Source: Uliginosibacterium flavum (GTDB lineage Bacteria; Pseudomonadota; Gammaproteobacteria; Burkholderiales; Rhodocyclaceae). Taken from it: DNA of 64,000 bases. Shown piece after piece: positions 50,621 through 59,641 of the stretch. The stretch covers positions 62,001 through 126,000 of the forward strand of contig NZ_JBEWZI010000007.1 in assembly GCF_040566545.1 (NCBI RefSeq), given 5' to 3'. A model generated the notes under the pieces. It was not told the origin of the DNA. It searched no databases and saw only the letters and a list, made by a program, of their open reading frames with translations. A program made the position numbers and the translations under genes. Each line of letters begins with the position of its first letter. The stretch's first letter is position 1.

Positions 50621-51637
50621 TTACTTGATTCCCAACTGCTCCTTGGTGAAGAACTTGTCCGTCACCAGCAGATCCACGTTGGCCTTGGTGATGGTGGTCG
50701 GGGTCAGCAGCAGTGAGTCGACCTTCTTCATGCCATTGTCGAGTTGCGCGTTGTAGGCCGGTTTCTCGCCCTTGACCAGTTGCACAGCCAGCTTGGCGGC
50801 CTCTGCTGCGATCAGCTTGAGCGGCTTGTAAACGGTCAGGGTCTGGGTGCCGGCGATCACGCGCTTGACCGCAGCCAGCTCGGCATCCTGCCCGGACACG
50901 GCCACCTTGCCGGCCAGTTTCTGCGCGGCCAGCGCCTGCACCACGCCGCCCGCCGTGCCATCGTTCGAGGCGATGATCGCGTCGATCTTGTTGGCATTCT
51001 TGGTCAGCACGTTCTCGGTGATCTTGAGCGCCTCTTCCGGGCTCCAGTCCTTGACCCACTGGTCGCCGAGGATCTTGATCTCGCCCTTGTCGACGAAAGG
51101 CTTGAGGACTTTCATCTGCCCTGCGCGCAGCAGCTTGGCATTGTTGTCGGTGGGCGCCCCGCCAAGCAGGTAATAGCTGCCCTTGGGCACGGCCTTGACC
51201 ATGCCTTCGGCCTGCAGCGCGCCGACGCGTTCGTTGTCGAAGGAAATGTAGGCGTCGACGTCACCATTGAGGATCAGACGGTCATAGGACACGACCTTGA
51301 TGCCGGCCTTCTTGGCATCCTTGATGGCATTGGTCAGCACCTTGGAATTGAAAGGCACGATCACGATCACATCGACCTTCTTGGCGATCAGGTTCTCGAT
51401 CTGCGAGAGCTGGCGCTGCTCGTTGGCGTCAGCCGACTGCACGTTCACCTCGGCGCCGAGGGCCTTGGCGGCTTCGACGAAATAGTCGCGATCCCGCGCC
51501 CAGCGCTCGACGCGCAGATCGTCGATGGAGAAACCGATCACCGGCTTGTCCTTCGAAGCGAAGGCCGGCAATGCAGCGAGCGTGGAAACTGCGGCCAGAA
51601 CGGCCAGAACGGTGCGACGGGTAGTGAAACGGATCAT
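50621..51637 (-). CDS. xylF: D-xylose-binding periplasmic protein
   Basis: This is a 338-residue periplasmic binding protein with a signal peptide (MIRFTTRRTVLAVLAAVSTLAALPAFA). The mature protein opens with KPVIGFSIDDLRVERWARDRDYF, the XylF hallmark, and has VDVIVIVPFNSKVLTNAI, VVSYDRLILNGDVDAYISFDNERVG and SGQDAELAAVKRVIAGTQTLTVYKP. AAGGAG precedes the ATG at 51637. First gene of xylFGH. The 206-base spacer upstream (51638-51843) contains its promoter and possibly the XylR-type operator; I cannot point to the site. xylA and xylB are not in the window. Confidence 0.95.
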   Translation of the reverse strand: MIRFTTRRTVLAVLAAVSTLAALPAFASKDKPVIGFSIDDLRVERWARDRDYFVEAAKALGAEVNVQSADANEQRQLSQIENLIAKKVDVIVIVPFNSKVLTNAIKDAKKAGIKVVSYDRLILNGDVDAYISFDNERVGALQAEGMVKAVPKGSYYLLGGAPTDNNAKLLRAGQMKVLKPFVDKGEIKILGDQWVKDWSPEEALKITENVLTKNANKIDAIIASNDGTAGGVVQALAAQKLAGKVAVSGQDAELAAVKRVIAGTQTLTVYKPLKLIAAEAAKLAVQLVKGEKPAYNAQLDNGMKKVDSLLLTPTTITKANVDLLVTDKFFTKEQLGIK

Positions 51638-51843
51638 CAGGGTCTCCTTTGGTAGTTTCCCGCAGCAGGTGATCCGGCGACGGGTCCAGCGGCACATCAG
51701 ACGAACTATTGTTTTTGTCACTACAAGACCGGCAGGGGAGCCTGTCGAAAATCTGCTCGCAACTTAGTACGACGAGCAAACTTTCGCAATACGCGTATAC
51801 CGATCAGCAAACGCGTCAGCCTAACAAGCCCGGCCAAAAAATT

Positions 51844-52752
51844 TCAATCAACCGCCCCATCGTGCAGGTGACGGTGCACCGATAATCCGGCGCCCAACCA
51901 GCCAAGCACAGAGGCAAACGCCAGCAAGGCGAGGATTTGCCCGACGCCCGGCCCGCGCAGATCGACGACGATGCTGTAGGCCTGCGCCAGCGCCTGTACG
52001 CGCGGCGCGATCAGCCACACCAGACCCTGCACCATGCCCCAGGCCAGTACGCCACCAAGCAGGCCCTGCAGGAAACCGAAATACAGGAAGGGCCGGCGCA
52101 CGAAACTGCGCGTAGCCCCCAGCAGCAGGCTCACGGTGATCTCGTGGCGCTGGGTCAGGATCTGCAGACGGATGGTGTTGAAGGTAACGATCATCAGCGC
52201 CGCGCCGAGCAAGCCGGCCAGCAGCAACGCGACCCAGCGACCGAGTTCAACCGCCGCATGCAGGCGCTCCACCCAGGCGGAATCGAGCTGCACGTGCAGC
52301 ACCTCGGGCATGGCCAGCAGGCCGGCGCGGATCGCCTCAAAAACTTTCGGATCTTCGCCCCCCGGCTCCAGGATGAAAGCGTCCGGCAAGGGGTTGTCGC
52401 TCAAGGCGCCGGTCACGTCGGCGAAACCACCGCGCGCCGCGAGTTGCTTGAGTGCCGCATCACGCCCGATGAAACGGATCGCGGTGATGCGCTTGTCGGC
52501 ACGCAGACGGTTCTCGATGACCTGGATCTGCTCGGCAGCGACCTCCTTTTTCAGAAAAACGCTGATCTCGGGCTTGCCGCTCATGCCGTTGGCAAGACTG
52601 GCGAGATTGTCGATCAGCACATAGCCGAGTGCCGGTAGCGTCAGGGCAATCGCCACAACCAGCGCGGAGAGCAGTGTATTCAGCGGCTTGGCGGTCAGGC
52701 GCAGGCGCGCCTGACGCAGGGCCATGCCGTGGGGCAGGAGGGACAGGCTCAT
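51844..52752 (-). CDS. ftsX: cell-division ABC protein FtsX
   Basis: This 302-residue inner-membrane protein has four transmembrane helices (one near residue 30, three in the last 130 residues) and a large periplasmic loop (about 50-170). With FtsE it relays division-ring signals to periplasmic amidase activators. Features: LSALVVAIALTLPALGYVLIDN, VAAEQIQVIENRLRADKRITAIRFI, and IRLQILTQRHEITVSLLLGAT before helix three. Its ATG overlaps the ftsE stop by four bases. Confidence 0.95.
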   Translation of the reverse strand: MSLSLLPHGMALRQARLRLTAKPLNTLLSALVVAIALTLPALGYVLIDNLASLANGMSGKPEISVFLKKEVAAEQIQVIENRLRADKRITAIRFIGRDAALKQLAARGGFADVTGALSDNPLPDAFILEPGGEDPKVFEAIRAGLLAMPEVLHVQLDSAWVERLHAAVELGRWVALLLAGLLGAALMIVTFNTIRLQILTQRHEITVSLLLGATRSFVRRPFLYFGFLQGLLGGVLAWGMVQGLVWLIAPRVQALAQAYSIVVDLRGPGVGQILALLAFASVLGWLGAGLSVHRHLHDGAVD

Positions 52753-53402
52753 GCTTGCAACCTCCCCTTGGCGAGTTCGATGCGGCGTGCGCCGTAGGGC
52801 GAGAACAGGGTCTCGTCATGCGTGGCCAGCAGAATGGTGACACCAGCGGCGTGGAAAGAACGGAACAGCGCGGCGATCTCGCGCGCATAGGCCGGATCGA
52901 GGTGGGCGGTCGGCTCGTCGGCAATCAGCACCGAGGGCCGATTGACGATGGCGCGGGCAATCGCCACGCGATGCTGCTCGCCGCCGGAGAGGGTCAGCGG
53001 CATGGATTTTTCGAACTCGCCCATGCCGACTTTTTCCAGTGCCACGCGCACGCGTTTGGCTGCATCGCGCGGCGGATAGCCGGTCACCAGCAGGGGCAGC
53101 ATCACGTTGTCGAACACACTGCGATCGTTCAGCAGACGATGCTCCTGCATCACCAGCCCCAGGCTGCGGCGCAGATAGGGCAACTGATTGGGGCGCAGAG
53201 TGCCGACATCCTGGCCACTGACCCAGACCTTGCCCGCGGTGGGCTTTTCCAGCCCGGCAATCAGCTTGATCAGCGTGCTCTTGCCCGCCCCGGAATGGCC
53301 GGCCAGCACCAGCAACTCGCCATGGCGGATTTCAAAGCTCACGTCCGCCAGGGCATCGTGGCCACCAGCGTAACGTTTGCTCACTCGTTCGAAACGGATC
53401 AT
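52749..53402 (-). CDS. ftsE: cell-division ATP-binding protein FtsE
   Basis: This 217-residue ABC ATPase is the standard length for FtsE. Walker A GHSGAGKSTLIKLI near residue 37, signature LSGGEQHRVAIARA near 140, Walker B VLIADEPTAHLD near 160. The opening MIRFERVSKRYAGGHDALADVSF is typical. It partners FtsX, which is coupled downstream. Unlike in many proteobacteria, it is not directly after ftsY: a hydrolase gene and a repeat-filled spacer intervene. Confidence 0.96.
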   Translation of the reverse strand: MIRFERVSKRYAGGHDALADVSFEIRHGELLVLAGHSGAGKSTLIKLIAGLEKPTAGKVWVSGQDVGTLRPNQLPYLRRSLGLVMQEHRLLNDRSVFDNVMLPLLVTGYPPRDAAKRVRVALEKVGMGEFEKSMPLTLSGGEQHRVAIARAIVNRPSVLIADEPTAHLDPAYAREIAALFRSFHAAGVTILLATHDETLFSPYGARRIELAKGRLQA

Positions 53403-53489
53403 GAAAGGGGCTTGCCGACTGAGAGGTAAGCAGCGAGTTTAGCCGCAAGTGGGGCGGTTTCGGGCTTTCAGGCACAAACAGGAGGCTCG

Positions 53490-53615
53490 CCCGAAGAGCC
53501 GCACCGGGATTGCCTCTTCGGCATGCATGGCTGCAGGCCCAAGCGCAGCGCGGCTTTGCGAGCAAGCAAAGAAAAGGGCGCCAACCGGCGCCCTCCGACT
53601 TGCGACTTGCGACTC
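53490..53615. repeat. dispersed repeat plus GACTTGC heptads
   Basis: GAAGAGCCGC (53493-53502), GGATTGCCTCTTCGGCATGCATGG and GCGCGGCTTTGCGAGCAAGC, then GGGCGCCAACCGGCGCCC, a perfect palindrome (53577-53594) that may end transcription of the hydrolase gene, then CGACTTGCGACTTGCGACTC, a period-7 run that ends at the hydrolase stop. Confidence 0.7.
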
Positions 53616-54771
53616 AGCGCTTCACGCCAAACTGCCGATCCAGCCAGTCGTAAGCAAACTCCTGCTGTTCCTGCAGGAATACGTGGCCGCCGGGCCAGAC
53701 TTTGGTTTCAAACTTGTCAGCCGCCTTCCAGGCACCCCACACCTTGCCCATCTTGCCAAACGCGGCGTTGACGGAGTCGAGCGGGAACAGCGTGTCCTTC
53801 TCGCCGGCAAACACCAGCATCGGTTTCGGCGCGGCCAGACTGGCGACGTCCGGATAATCGAGATAGCGCTGCATGCCGGGATGCGTCATCTGCCAGGCCG
53901 AGCCGCCGCGCAGCTGATTATTGCCCGACACCATCAGGCCATCGGTGGTGGCCATCCAGTTAACGGCCACCGAAGCCGTCACTGCATCGCTCAATGCCGC
54001 AGCCTGCCAGGCGCGGAAGGCGCCCATCGAGAAACCGACAGCGGCCACCTGCTTCTTGTTCACTTCCGGCAGGCTCGCCAAGAACTCGGCCGCGCGTGCA
54101 TCTTCGAGGGCCATCAAACCGGCCAGCGAACTACCCATGTTGATGAAATTCGCGGCCAATGCCTGTTGCGCTTCATAGGTCATGCCGGCGCGATCACCCC
54201 AGCCCAGCGCATCGGTGGCGAAGACCACATAGCCGCGTTTGGCCAGTTCATCGCCGGGGAAACGTTCGGTGAAGAAGCGCTTGGCCCAGCCTTTGGCAGA
54301 GCTCAGTTGCGCGTCGTCGCCCCAGGGCTCGATCCATTTTTCCTTGCCGATATCAAATTTCGAACCGTGGTCGTGATACATCACCGCCGCCGGGAACGGG
54401 CCTTTGCCCTTGGGCACCAGCAGCAGGCCCATCACGCGGCTGTCGGCTGTCAGGTTGAAAACGATCTTGCGCGCGACATAGCTGCCGCGATCCACTTCGT
54501 CGAGCACCTGTGCATCGAACGCGGTTTTGTCCGGCGCCTGCGCGGTGAGATCCCAGAGCTTGGCCACGCCGGTCTTGCGCCAGGCGGCCAGATCCTTGAC
54601 CTGTGCATTCCAGGCCAGCGGAAAAGTCAGGCGCGATTTGATCTGCGCGGCCATCACCGGCAGATTGTCCTTACCGACACCGGTTTTCTGGAAATCCAGA
54701 TTTGCCGCCATTACGCCACCGATCGCGCTCATCGCCACGATCCCTGCCAACAGCTTGCTGCGCACGCCCAT
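53614..54771 (-). CDS. secreted alpha/beta-hydrolase
   Basis: This is a 385-residue protein with signal peptide (GVRSKLLAGIVAMSAIGGVMAA) and the large-esterase fold seen in acetyl xylan esterase-like and DUF-type hydrolases. VPKGKGPFPAAVMYHDHGSKFD forms the oxyanion region, GFSMGAFRAWQAA (near residue 246) the nucleophile elbow, GEKDTLFP (near 330) the acid and PGGHVFLQEQQEF the His. It starts 18 bases after the ftsY stop, with AAGGAA before its ATG, and so sits inside what is usually ftsY-ftsE-ftsX. Natural substrate unknown. Confidence 0.85.
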   Translation of the reverse strand: MGVRSKLLAGIVAMSAIGGVMAANLDFQKTGVGKDNLPVMAAQIKSRLTFPLAWNAQVKDLAAWRKTGVAKLWDLTAQAPDKTAFDAQVLDEVDRGSYVARKIVFNLTADSRVMGLLLVPKGKGPFPAAVMYHDHGSKFDIGKEKWIEPWGDDAQLSSAKGWAKRFFTERFPGDELAKRGYVVFATDALGWGDRAGMTYEAQQALAANFINMGSSLAGLMALEDARAAEFLASLPEVNKKQVAAVGFSMGAFRAWQAAALSDAVTASVAVNWMATTDGLMVSGNNQLRGGSAWQMTHPGMQRYLDYPDVASLAAPKPMLVFAGEKDTLFPLDSVNAAFGKMGKVWGAWKAADKFETKVWPGGHVFLQEQQEFAYDWLDRQFGVKR

Positions 54772-54789
54772 GATGTTTCCTTCATAGAG

Positions 54790-55794
54790 TTAGACACCTT
54801 CAGCCGAACCGCTGTTACCGGTCGACAACAAGGCATCAACATACTCCATTGCGACGAAGGGCTGCAAATCTTCGATGCCCTCGCCCACGCCGATGAAGCG
54901 CAAGGGCTTGGGATGAGTACGCGCAATCGCCGCGATAACGCCGCCCTTGGCGGTGCCGTCCAGCTTGGTAACGATCAGGCCGGTGACGCCTACCGCCTTG
55001 TCGAAAGCCTTGAGCTGGGCCAGCGCGTTCTGGCCGACATTGCCATCGAGCACCAGCAATACCTCATGCGGACCACTCGGCTCGGCCTTGCTCACCACGC
55101 GGCGCACCTTGGCGATTTCGTCCATCAGGTGCATCTGCGTCGGCAAGCGCCCGGCGGTGTCCACCATCACCACGTCGATATTGCGCGCGCGCGCAGCGCT
55201 GATCGCATCGAAGGCTACGGCGGCCGGATCGCCGCCTTCCTGCGCGATCACGCTGACATTATTGCGATCGCCCCATTCGATCAGCTGCTCACGCGCCGCC
55301 GCGCGAAAGGTGTCGCCGGCCGCCAGCAGCACGCTCTTGCCCTGCTGCTGAAAATGGTTCGCCAGCTTGCCGATGGAAGTCGTTTTGCCTGCGCCATTCA
55401 CGCCGACCAGCATGATGATGTAGGGCTTGTGTTCGCTGAGCACCAGCGGCTGTTGCAGCGGCGTAAGCAACTTGGTCAATCCTTCGGCCAGCGCGGCGCG
55501 CAGCTGATCGCCGGTTTCCAGCTTCTCGTGTTTCCAGCGCCGGCGCAGCTCGGCCAGCAAGGTCAGCGTGGCATCCACGCCGCAATCGGCCATCAGCAAG
55601 GTAGCTTCCAGTTCTTCGAGCAGCTCGTCGTCGATCTTGCGGCGCGAGAACACGTCGCCAATGCTCGCGCTGGTGCGCGACAGGCCGGCTTTCAGGCGCT
55701 CCAGCCAGGAGCGTGGCGCCTTTTCTTCCTGGGCGGCAACAGGGGCCGCAACGGGCTCGGCGGGTGTTTCGGACTTTTTGAAGAAACTAAACAT
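54790..55794 (-). CDS. ftsY: signal-recognition-particle receptor FtsY
   Basis: This 334-residue GTPase binds SRP-bound ribosomes at the inner membrane. It has a short acidic, Ala/Pro-rich A region (about 1-35), the N domain helices (35-115) and the G domain with VGVNGAGKTTSIGKLA (near 130), DTAGRLPTQMHLMDE (near 212), TKLDGTAKGG (near 272) and FIGVGEGIEDLQPF at the C-terminus. The start at 55794 (MFSFFKK) is the usual one; 16 upstream codons in the frame are spacer. Divergent from the M16 peptidase pair with 73 bases between. Confidence 0.96.
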   Translation of the reverse strand: MFSFFKKSETPAEPVAAPVAAQEEKAPRSWLERLKAGLSRTSASIGDVFSRRKIDDELLEELEATLLMADCGVDATLTLLAELRRRWKHEKLETGDQLRAALAEGLTKLLTPLQQPLVLSEHKPYIIMLVGVNGAGKTTSIGKLANHFQQQGKSVLLAAGDTFRAAAREQLIEWGDRNNVSVIAQEGGDPAAVAFDAISAARARNIDVVMVDTAGRLPTQMHLMDEIAKVRRVVSKAEPSGPHEVLLVLDGNVGQNALAQLKAFDKAVGVTGLIVTKLDGTAKGGVIAAIARTHPKPLRFIGVGEGIEDLQPFVAMEYVDALLSTGNSGSAEGV

Positions 55795-55867
55795 GGGGGG
55801 CTTGGGTCTATGATGCCGGCTCGACGCGGGTGCGTCGGCCATTGAAAACAGCGAGGAAGTTTATCAG

Positions 55868-57250
55868 ATGCGCTTGATCCCCCTGCTCAAACCTGCCCTG
55901 TTCGGCCTGGCCCTGCTTGCCAGCCTGTCCGCAGCCGCCAACCCCTTCGAAACCACACTGCCCAACGGCCTGAAGATCGTGGTCAAGGAAGATCACCGCG
56001 CCCCAACTGTCACCCACATGGTCTGGTATCGCGTCGGCAGTCTGGACGAATTCAACGCCACCACCGGCGTGGCGCACGCGCTGGAACACATGATGTTCAA
56101 GGGCACGGCGCTGCACGGCCCCGGCGAATTCAACAAGCTGGTCGCTGCAGCTGGCGGCCAGGACAACGCCTTCACCAGTCAGGATTACACCGCCTACTTC
56201 CAGCAGATTCCCGCCGCGCAGCTGGGCGCGATGATGGCACTGGAAGCCGACCGCATGGCCAATCTGCGCGTGGATGACGAACTTTTCGCCAAGGAAATCG
56301 CCGTCATCAAGGAAGAGCGGCGCATGCGCACCGACGACCAGCCGCGCGCCAAGGCCTACGAGGCCCTGATGGGCACGGTGTATCACGCCCACCCCTACGG
56401 CCGCCCGGTGATCGGCTGGATGCCGGATCTGGACAACATGACGGCGCAGGACCTGCGCGACTGGTATGCGCGCTGGTACGGGCCGAACAATGCGACGCTG
56501 GTCGTTGTCGGTGACGTCGATCACGCAACCGTCTTCAAGCAGGCCGCGGCCACCTACGGCCAGCTTCCGTCGCGCAACCTGCCGACTCGCAAGTTGCAGA
56601 AAGAACCCGCGCAAACCGGCATCCGCCGCGTCACGGTCAAGGCCCCAGCCGAGCTGCCTTACCTGATGCTGGCCTGGCGTGCGCCCGCGCTGAGCGATCT
56701 GGAGGGAAAGACGCCCGTCAGTCGCGAAGCTTATGCCTTGCAGATATTGGCGGCAGTACTCGACGGTTACGACGGCGCGCGCATCTCGCGCTCGCTGGTC
56801 AAGGAACGCAAGCTGGCGGTCTCAGCCGGCGCGGGTTACGAGGCGATTTCACGCGGCCAGCAGAGCCTGTTCATGCTGGAAGGCGTGCCCAGCAAAGGCG
56901 TCAGCATCACCCAGCTGGAAGCTGCCTTGCGCGGCGAAATCGGCAAGATCGCCACCCACGGCGTGACGGAAACCGAGCTGCGCCGCATCAAGGCCCAGCT
57001 GGTCGCCAGCAAAGTCTTCGCGCGCGATTCGCAAATGGGTCAGGCCATGCAGATCGGCGGGCTCGAAGTGCTGGGCCTGTCCTGGCGCGACGAGGACAAA
57101 ATGTTCGAGCAACTGCGCAGCGTCAGCGCCGCCGAAGTGCAGGCCGTCGCCAAACAGCTGCTCAGCGACGACACCCTGACCGTGGCCGATCTTGTGCCGC
57201 TGCCCATCGACCCCAAGGCGCCAAAAACTGCGCCGAATTTCAAATACTGA
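55868..57250 (+). CDS. M16-family zinc peptidase, catalytic subunit
   Basis: This 460-residue periplasmic peptidase has a signal peptide (MRLIPLLKPALFGLALLASLSAAA). The inverted zinc motif is HALEHMMF (H-x-x-E-H, near residue 75) and the third ligand is expected in the ALEADRMAN segment further on. Proteins of this type work as a heterodimer with a partner lacking the zinc motif; the next gene is that partner. Adjacent to ftsY, a common arrangement in betaproteobacteria and gammaproteobacteria. Confidence 0.94.
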   Translation: MRLIPLLKPALFGLALLASLSAAANPFETTLPNGLKIVVKEDHRAPTVTHMVWYRVGSLDEFNATTGVAHALEHMMFKGTALHGPGEFNKLVAAAGGQDNAFTSQDYTAYFQQIPAAQLGAMMALEADRMANLRVDDELFAKEIAVIKEERRMRTDDQPRAKAYEALMGTVYHAHPYGRPVIGWMPDLDNMTAQDLRDWYARWYGPNNATLVVVGDVDHATVFKQAAATYGQLPSRNLPTRKLQKEPAQTGIRRVTVKAPAELPYLMLAWRAPALSDLEGKTPVSREAYALQILAAVLDGYDGARISRSLVKERKLAVSAGAGYEAISRGQQSLFMLEGVPSKGVSITQLEAALRGEIGKIATHGVTETELRRIKAQLVASKVFARDSQMGQAMQIGGLEVLGLSWRDEDKMFEQLRSVSAAEVQAVAKQLLSDDTLTVADLVPLPIDPKAPKTAPNFKY

Positions 57251-57257
57251 CCGGTTT

Positions 57258-57326
57258 CGTAGGTCGGGCTTCAGCCCGACAACGCCACTTCGCAAAAATT
57301 GCCGTCGGGCTGAAGCCCGACCTACG
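57258..57326. repeat. inverted repeat pair between the two M16 genes
   Basis: Perfect 23-base arms at 57258-57280 and 57304-57326, each itself containing the palindrome TCGGGCTTCAGCCCGA. It occupies almost all of the 93-base spacer, inside an operon. Confidence 0.85.
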
Positions 57327-57343
57327 ATGCAACAGGACGCCCC

Positions 57344-58642
57344 ATGAAGACCCTTTTTGCTTGCCTCGCTCTCACCCTTGGCTCATTCACCGCCCAGGCC
57401 GCGGTGCCGATCCAGCACTGGACCAGCCCGCAGGGCACGCGCGTGTTCTTCGTTGAAGATCACAATCTGCCGATGCTTGACGTGCAGGTGGATTTCGCTG
57501 CCGGTTCAGCGCGCGCGTCCGCTCCGGCGATTGCCTCCATGACCCACGGCCTGCTCGATGCGGGCATCGGCAAGGGCAAGGCAGCACTGGATGAAAATGC
57601 CATTGCCGACCGCTTCGCCGATGTCGGCGCCCAGCTCGGCGGCGGCGTCGACGCGGATCGCGCCAGCCTCGGCCTGCGCGTGCTCAGCTCGCCAGCTGAA
57701 CGCGATGAGGCGCTCGGCCTGCTGCGCCAGATCCTCGCCCAGCCTCAGTTTCCACAAGCCGTGCTCGAACGCGAGCGCGCCCGCGCCATCGCCGAGCTGC
57801 GCGAGTCGCAAACCCAGCCCGGCGCCATTCTCGGCAAGCGCTTCGCGCAGAACGCCTATGGCAGCCATCCTTACGGCAGGGTCACGGAAGAAGCAGACCT
57901 GAAGCGGCTCTCTCGGCAGGCGCTGGTCGATTTCCACCACCGCACCTACACCGCCCGCGCGGCACAGGTCACCCTGGTCGGTGATCTGACACGCGAGCAG
58001 GCCGAGCGCATCGCCAACGATCTGGTCGCCGACCTGCCCCTCGGCAGCGCCCCCTCCTCCCTGCCCGACGCCAGCCTGCCCAAGGGTGGCATCACCCACA
58101 TCGCCAACCCCGCCAGTCAGGCCCACATCGCCATCGGCCTGCCGACCATCAAGCGCAACGACCCGGACGCCATGGCGCTGGCCGTTGGCAACTACACGCT
58201 GGGCGGTGGCGGCTTCAATTCACGCCTGATGAAAGAGGTGCGCGATGCGCGCGGGCTGGCCTACAGCATCTACAGCTACTTCGCCCCGGCCGCCAGTCAG
58301 GGCCTGTTCCAGATCGGCCTGGAAACCAAGGCTGAGCAAGCCGACGAAGCGCTCGCCGTGGTCAACGCCACGCTCAGCAAATTCCTCCAGGAAGGTCCGA
58401 CCGAAGTTGAGTTGCAGGCCGCCAAGGCGAATCTCATCAACAGCTTCGCCCTGCATCTGGACAACAATCGCAAGATCCTCGCCCAGGTGGCCGACATCGG
58501 CTTCTACAAACGCCCGCTCGACTCGCTGGACACTTACCCCGCGCGCGTTCAGGCCGTCACGCTGGAGCAGATCCGCGCCGCGTTTGCGCGCTACGTGAAG
58601 CCGGAGAGTCTGGTCACGGTGGTGGTGGGCGGAAAAAAATAA
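57344..58642 (+). CDS. M16-family peptidase, non-catalytic partner
   Basis: This 432-residue protein has a signal peptide (MKTLFACLALTLGSFTAQA) and the M16 fold, but the zinc motif is absent: the matching helix reads MTHGLLDAGIGKG. The substrate-binding signature of the partner subunit is visible: NYTLGGGGFNSRLMKEVRDARGLAYSIYSYF near residue 285. It should form a complex with the upstream zinc subunit. Confidence 0.93.
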   Translation: MKTLFACLALTLGSFTAQAAVPIQHWTSPQGTRVFFVEDHNLPMLDVQVDFAAGSARASAPAIASMTHGLLDAGIGKGKAALDENAIADRFADVGAQLGGGVDADRASLGLRVLSSPAERDEALGLLRQILAQPQFPQAVLERERARAIAELRESQTQPGAILGKRFAQNAYGSHPYGRVTEEADLKRLSRQALVDFHHRTYTARAAQVTLVGDLTREQAERIANDLVADLPLGSAPSSLPDASLPKGGITHIANPASQAHIAIGLPTIKRNDPDAMALAVGNYTLGGGGFNSRLMKEVRDARGLAYSIYSYFAPAASQGLFQIGLETKAEQADEALAVVNATLSKFLQEGPTEVELQAAKANLINSFALHLDNNRKILAQVADIGFYKRPLDSLDTYPARVQAVTLEQIRAAFARYVKPESLVTVVVGGKK

Positions 58643-58650
58643 GCACCCCT

Positions 58651-58740
58651 TGCAGAGCCGCGCTGCGCCTTGCCTGCGCAGACTGGCATGCTGCACAGCG
58701 CCGCCCCGTGCGGCTCTACAGGCAGGCCTGTCGCAATCCC
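58651..58740. repeat. dispersed repeat after the M16 pair
   Basis: CAGAGCCGCGCTGCGCCTTGCCTG...GGCATGCTGCACAGC...GTGCGGCTCTACAGGCAGGCCTGTCGCAA, an expanded copy of the family with GCCGC/GCGGCTCT arms. Confidence 0.65.
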
Positions 58741-58766
58741 GTTATCCGCATGAAAATACCCGTCCG

Positions 58767-59000
58767 ATGACGCCCGAACATCTCGAAAAACTCCTCACCC
58801 GCGAAATGCCCTTCGGCAAATACAAAGGACGGCTCATGGCCGACCTGCCCGGCCACTACCTCGGCTGGTTCGCCCGCGAAGGCTTCCCCAAAGGCGAGAT
58901 CGGCCAGTTGCTGGAGCTGATCTACGAGCTGGATCACAACGACCTGCGCGGGCTGCTTGATCCGCTGCGGAAGAAGAACGGGCAGGCGACGCCGAAATAG
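58767..59000 (+). CDS. DUF3820-family protein
   Basis: This 77-residue cytoplasmic protein has the DUF3820 pattern: MPFGKYKGRLMADLPGHYLGWFAREGFPKGEIGQLLELIYELDHN. Members are described as putative quorum-sensing-regulated virulence factors after a Pseudomonas protein; this says little about function here. The ATG at 58767 (MTPEHLEKLL) starts the conserved region; the longer frame extends into the repeat at 58651-58740. Confidence 0.88.
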   Translation: MTPEHLEKLLTREMPFGKYKGRLMADLPGHYLGWFAREGFPKGEIGQLLELIYELDHNDLRGLLDPLRKKNGQATPK

Positions 59001-59015
59001 GGCGTCAATGAGCAA

Positions 59016-59028
59016 GGCGAATTGCGCC
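59016..59028. repeat. left inverted copy flanking the PIN gene
   Basis: GGCGAATTGCGCC, followed by GGATGAGCA. Its 12-base core GCGAATTGCGCC is repeated in reverse at 59642-59653 (GGCGCAATTCGC, followed by GATGAGCA), on the far side of the PIN gene. Confidence 0.6.
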
Positions 59029-59143
59029 GGATGAGCACGGCGGAGAATCCCGACAATTCGTTCCCGCCCTGCGCAAATCCAACTACCCATCTCGATTTCA
59101 GGAGCTACAGTCATAGCGTCCCTCATTCGTTTAGGAGCCCGCC

Positions 59144-59626
59144 ATGGCCGACATACGAACGCACTATCTCGACGCTTCAGCCATCGTGAAATATTTCGTC
59201 GATGAAGATGGAAGTCAGGTTCTACGCGAGTACGTAAATAAGCATCCCGTCTTTTCGACAACATCGGTCTGTTTTGCGGAAACACTGGGAGCATTCAAAA
59301 TCAAGTATTTGCGAAAAGAACTTTCCCAAGAAAACTATTTTGCCGCTTGCGAAGAGTTGATGGGCCATATACGCGAACGCTCCTTGCAAATCGACGACAT
59401 CGGAATATCGAAACGTGATGTCTTTAACGAAGTAGAAGATCTCGCCAAAAAATACGATCTTGATGTGTCGGACTCTTTTCAGCTCGTAACGCTTAGGCGT
59501 GGGGCGTTTTCGCGATATACGGGAGACTCGAAACCGATTTTGATCACCGCCGACAAAAAACTCGCTCGCGCGGCAAATGCGGAGGGATTTCGTGTGTGGG
59601 ATTGTTTACGTGACGCAGCCCTCTGA
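59144..59626 (+). CDS. PIN-domain protein, orphan
   Basis: This 160-residue PIN-fold nuclease-like protein carries the acidic residues YLDASAIVKYF (Asp10), FAETLGAF (Glu), VSDSFQLV and LITADKKLA, so the metal site looks intact. PIN proteins are mostly VapC-type toxins cutting RNA. No antitoxin gene is adjacent on either side, and the protein is longer than typical VapC (about 130). GC content is well below that of the surroundings and inverted copies of a palindromic repeat flank it, suggesting acquisition. AGGAG precedes the ATG. Confidence 0.85.
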   Translation: MADIRTHYLDASAIVKYFVDEDGSQVLREYVNKHPVFSTTSVCFAETLGAFKIKYLRKELSQENYFAACEELMGHIRERSLQIDDIGISKRDVFNEVEDLAKKYDLDVSDSFQLVTLRRGAFSRYTGDSKPILITADKKLARAANAEGFRVWDCLRDAAL

Positions 59627-59641
59627 CCCGGCAACACGTAG

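Noticed and set aside
48848..50716. Open frame of 622 codons rich in His and Asp
   Set aside because: Antisense to xylG; the His/Asp/Arg-rich, motif-free content is a mirror of the real gene.
53449..55845. Open frame of 798 codons on the plus strand
   Set aside because: Antisense to both ftsY and the hydrolase, crossing two real genes; no domain visible.
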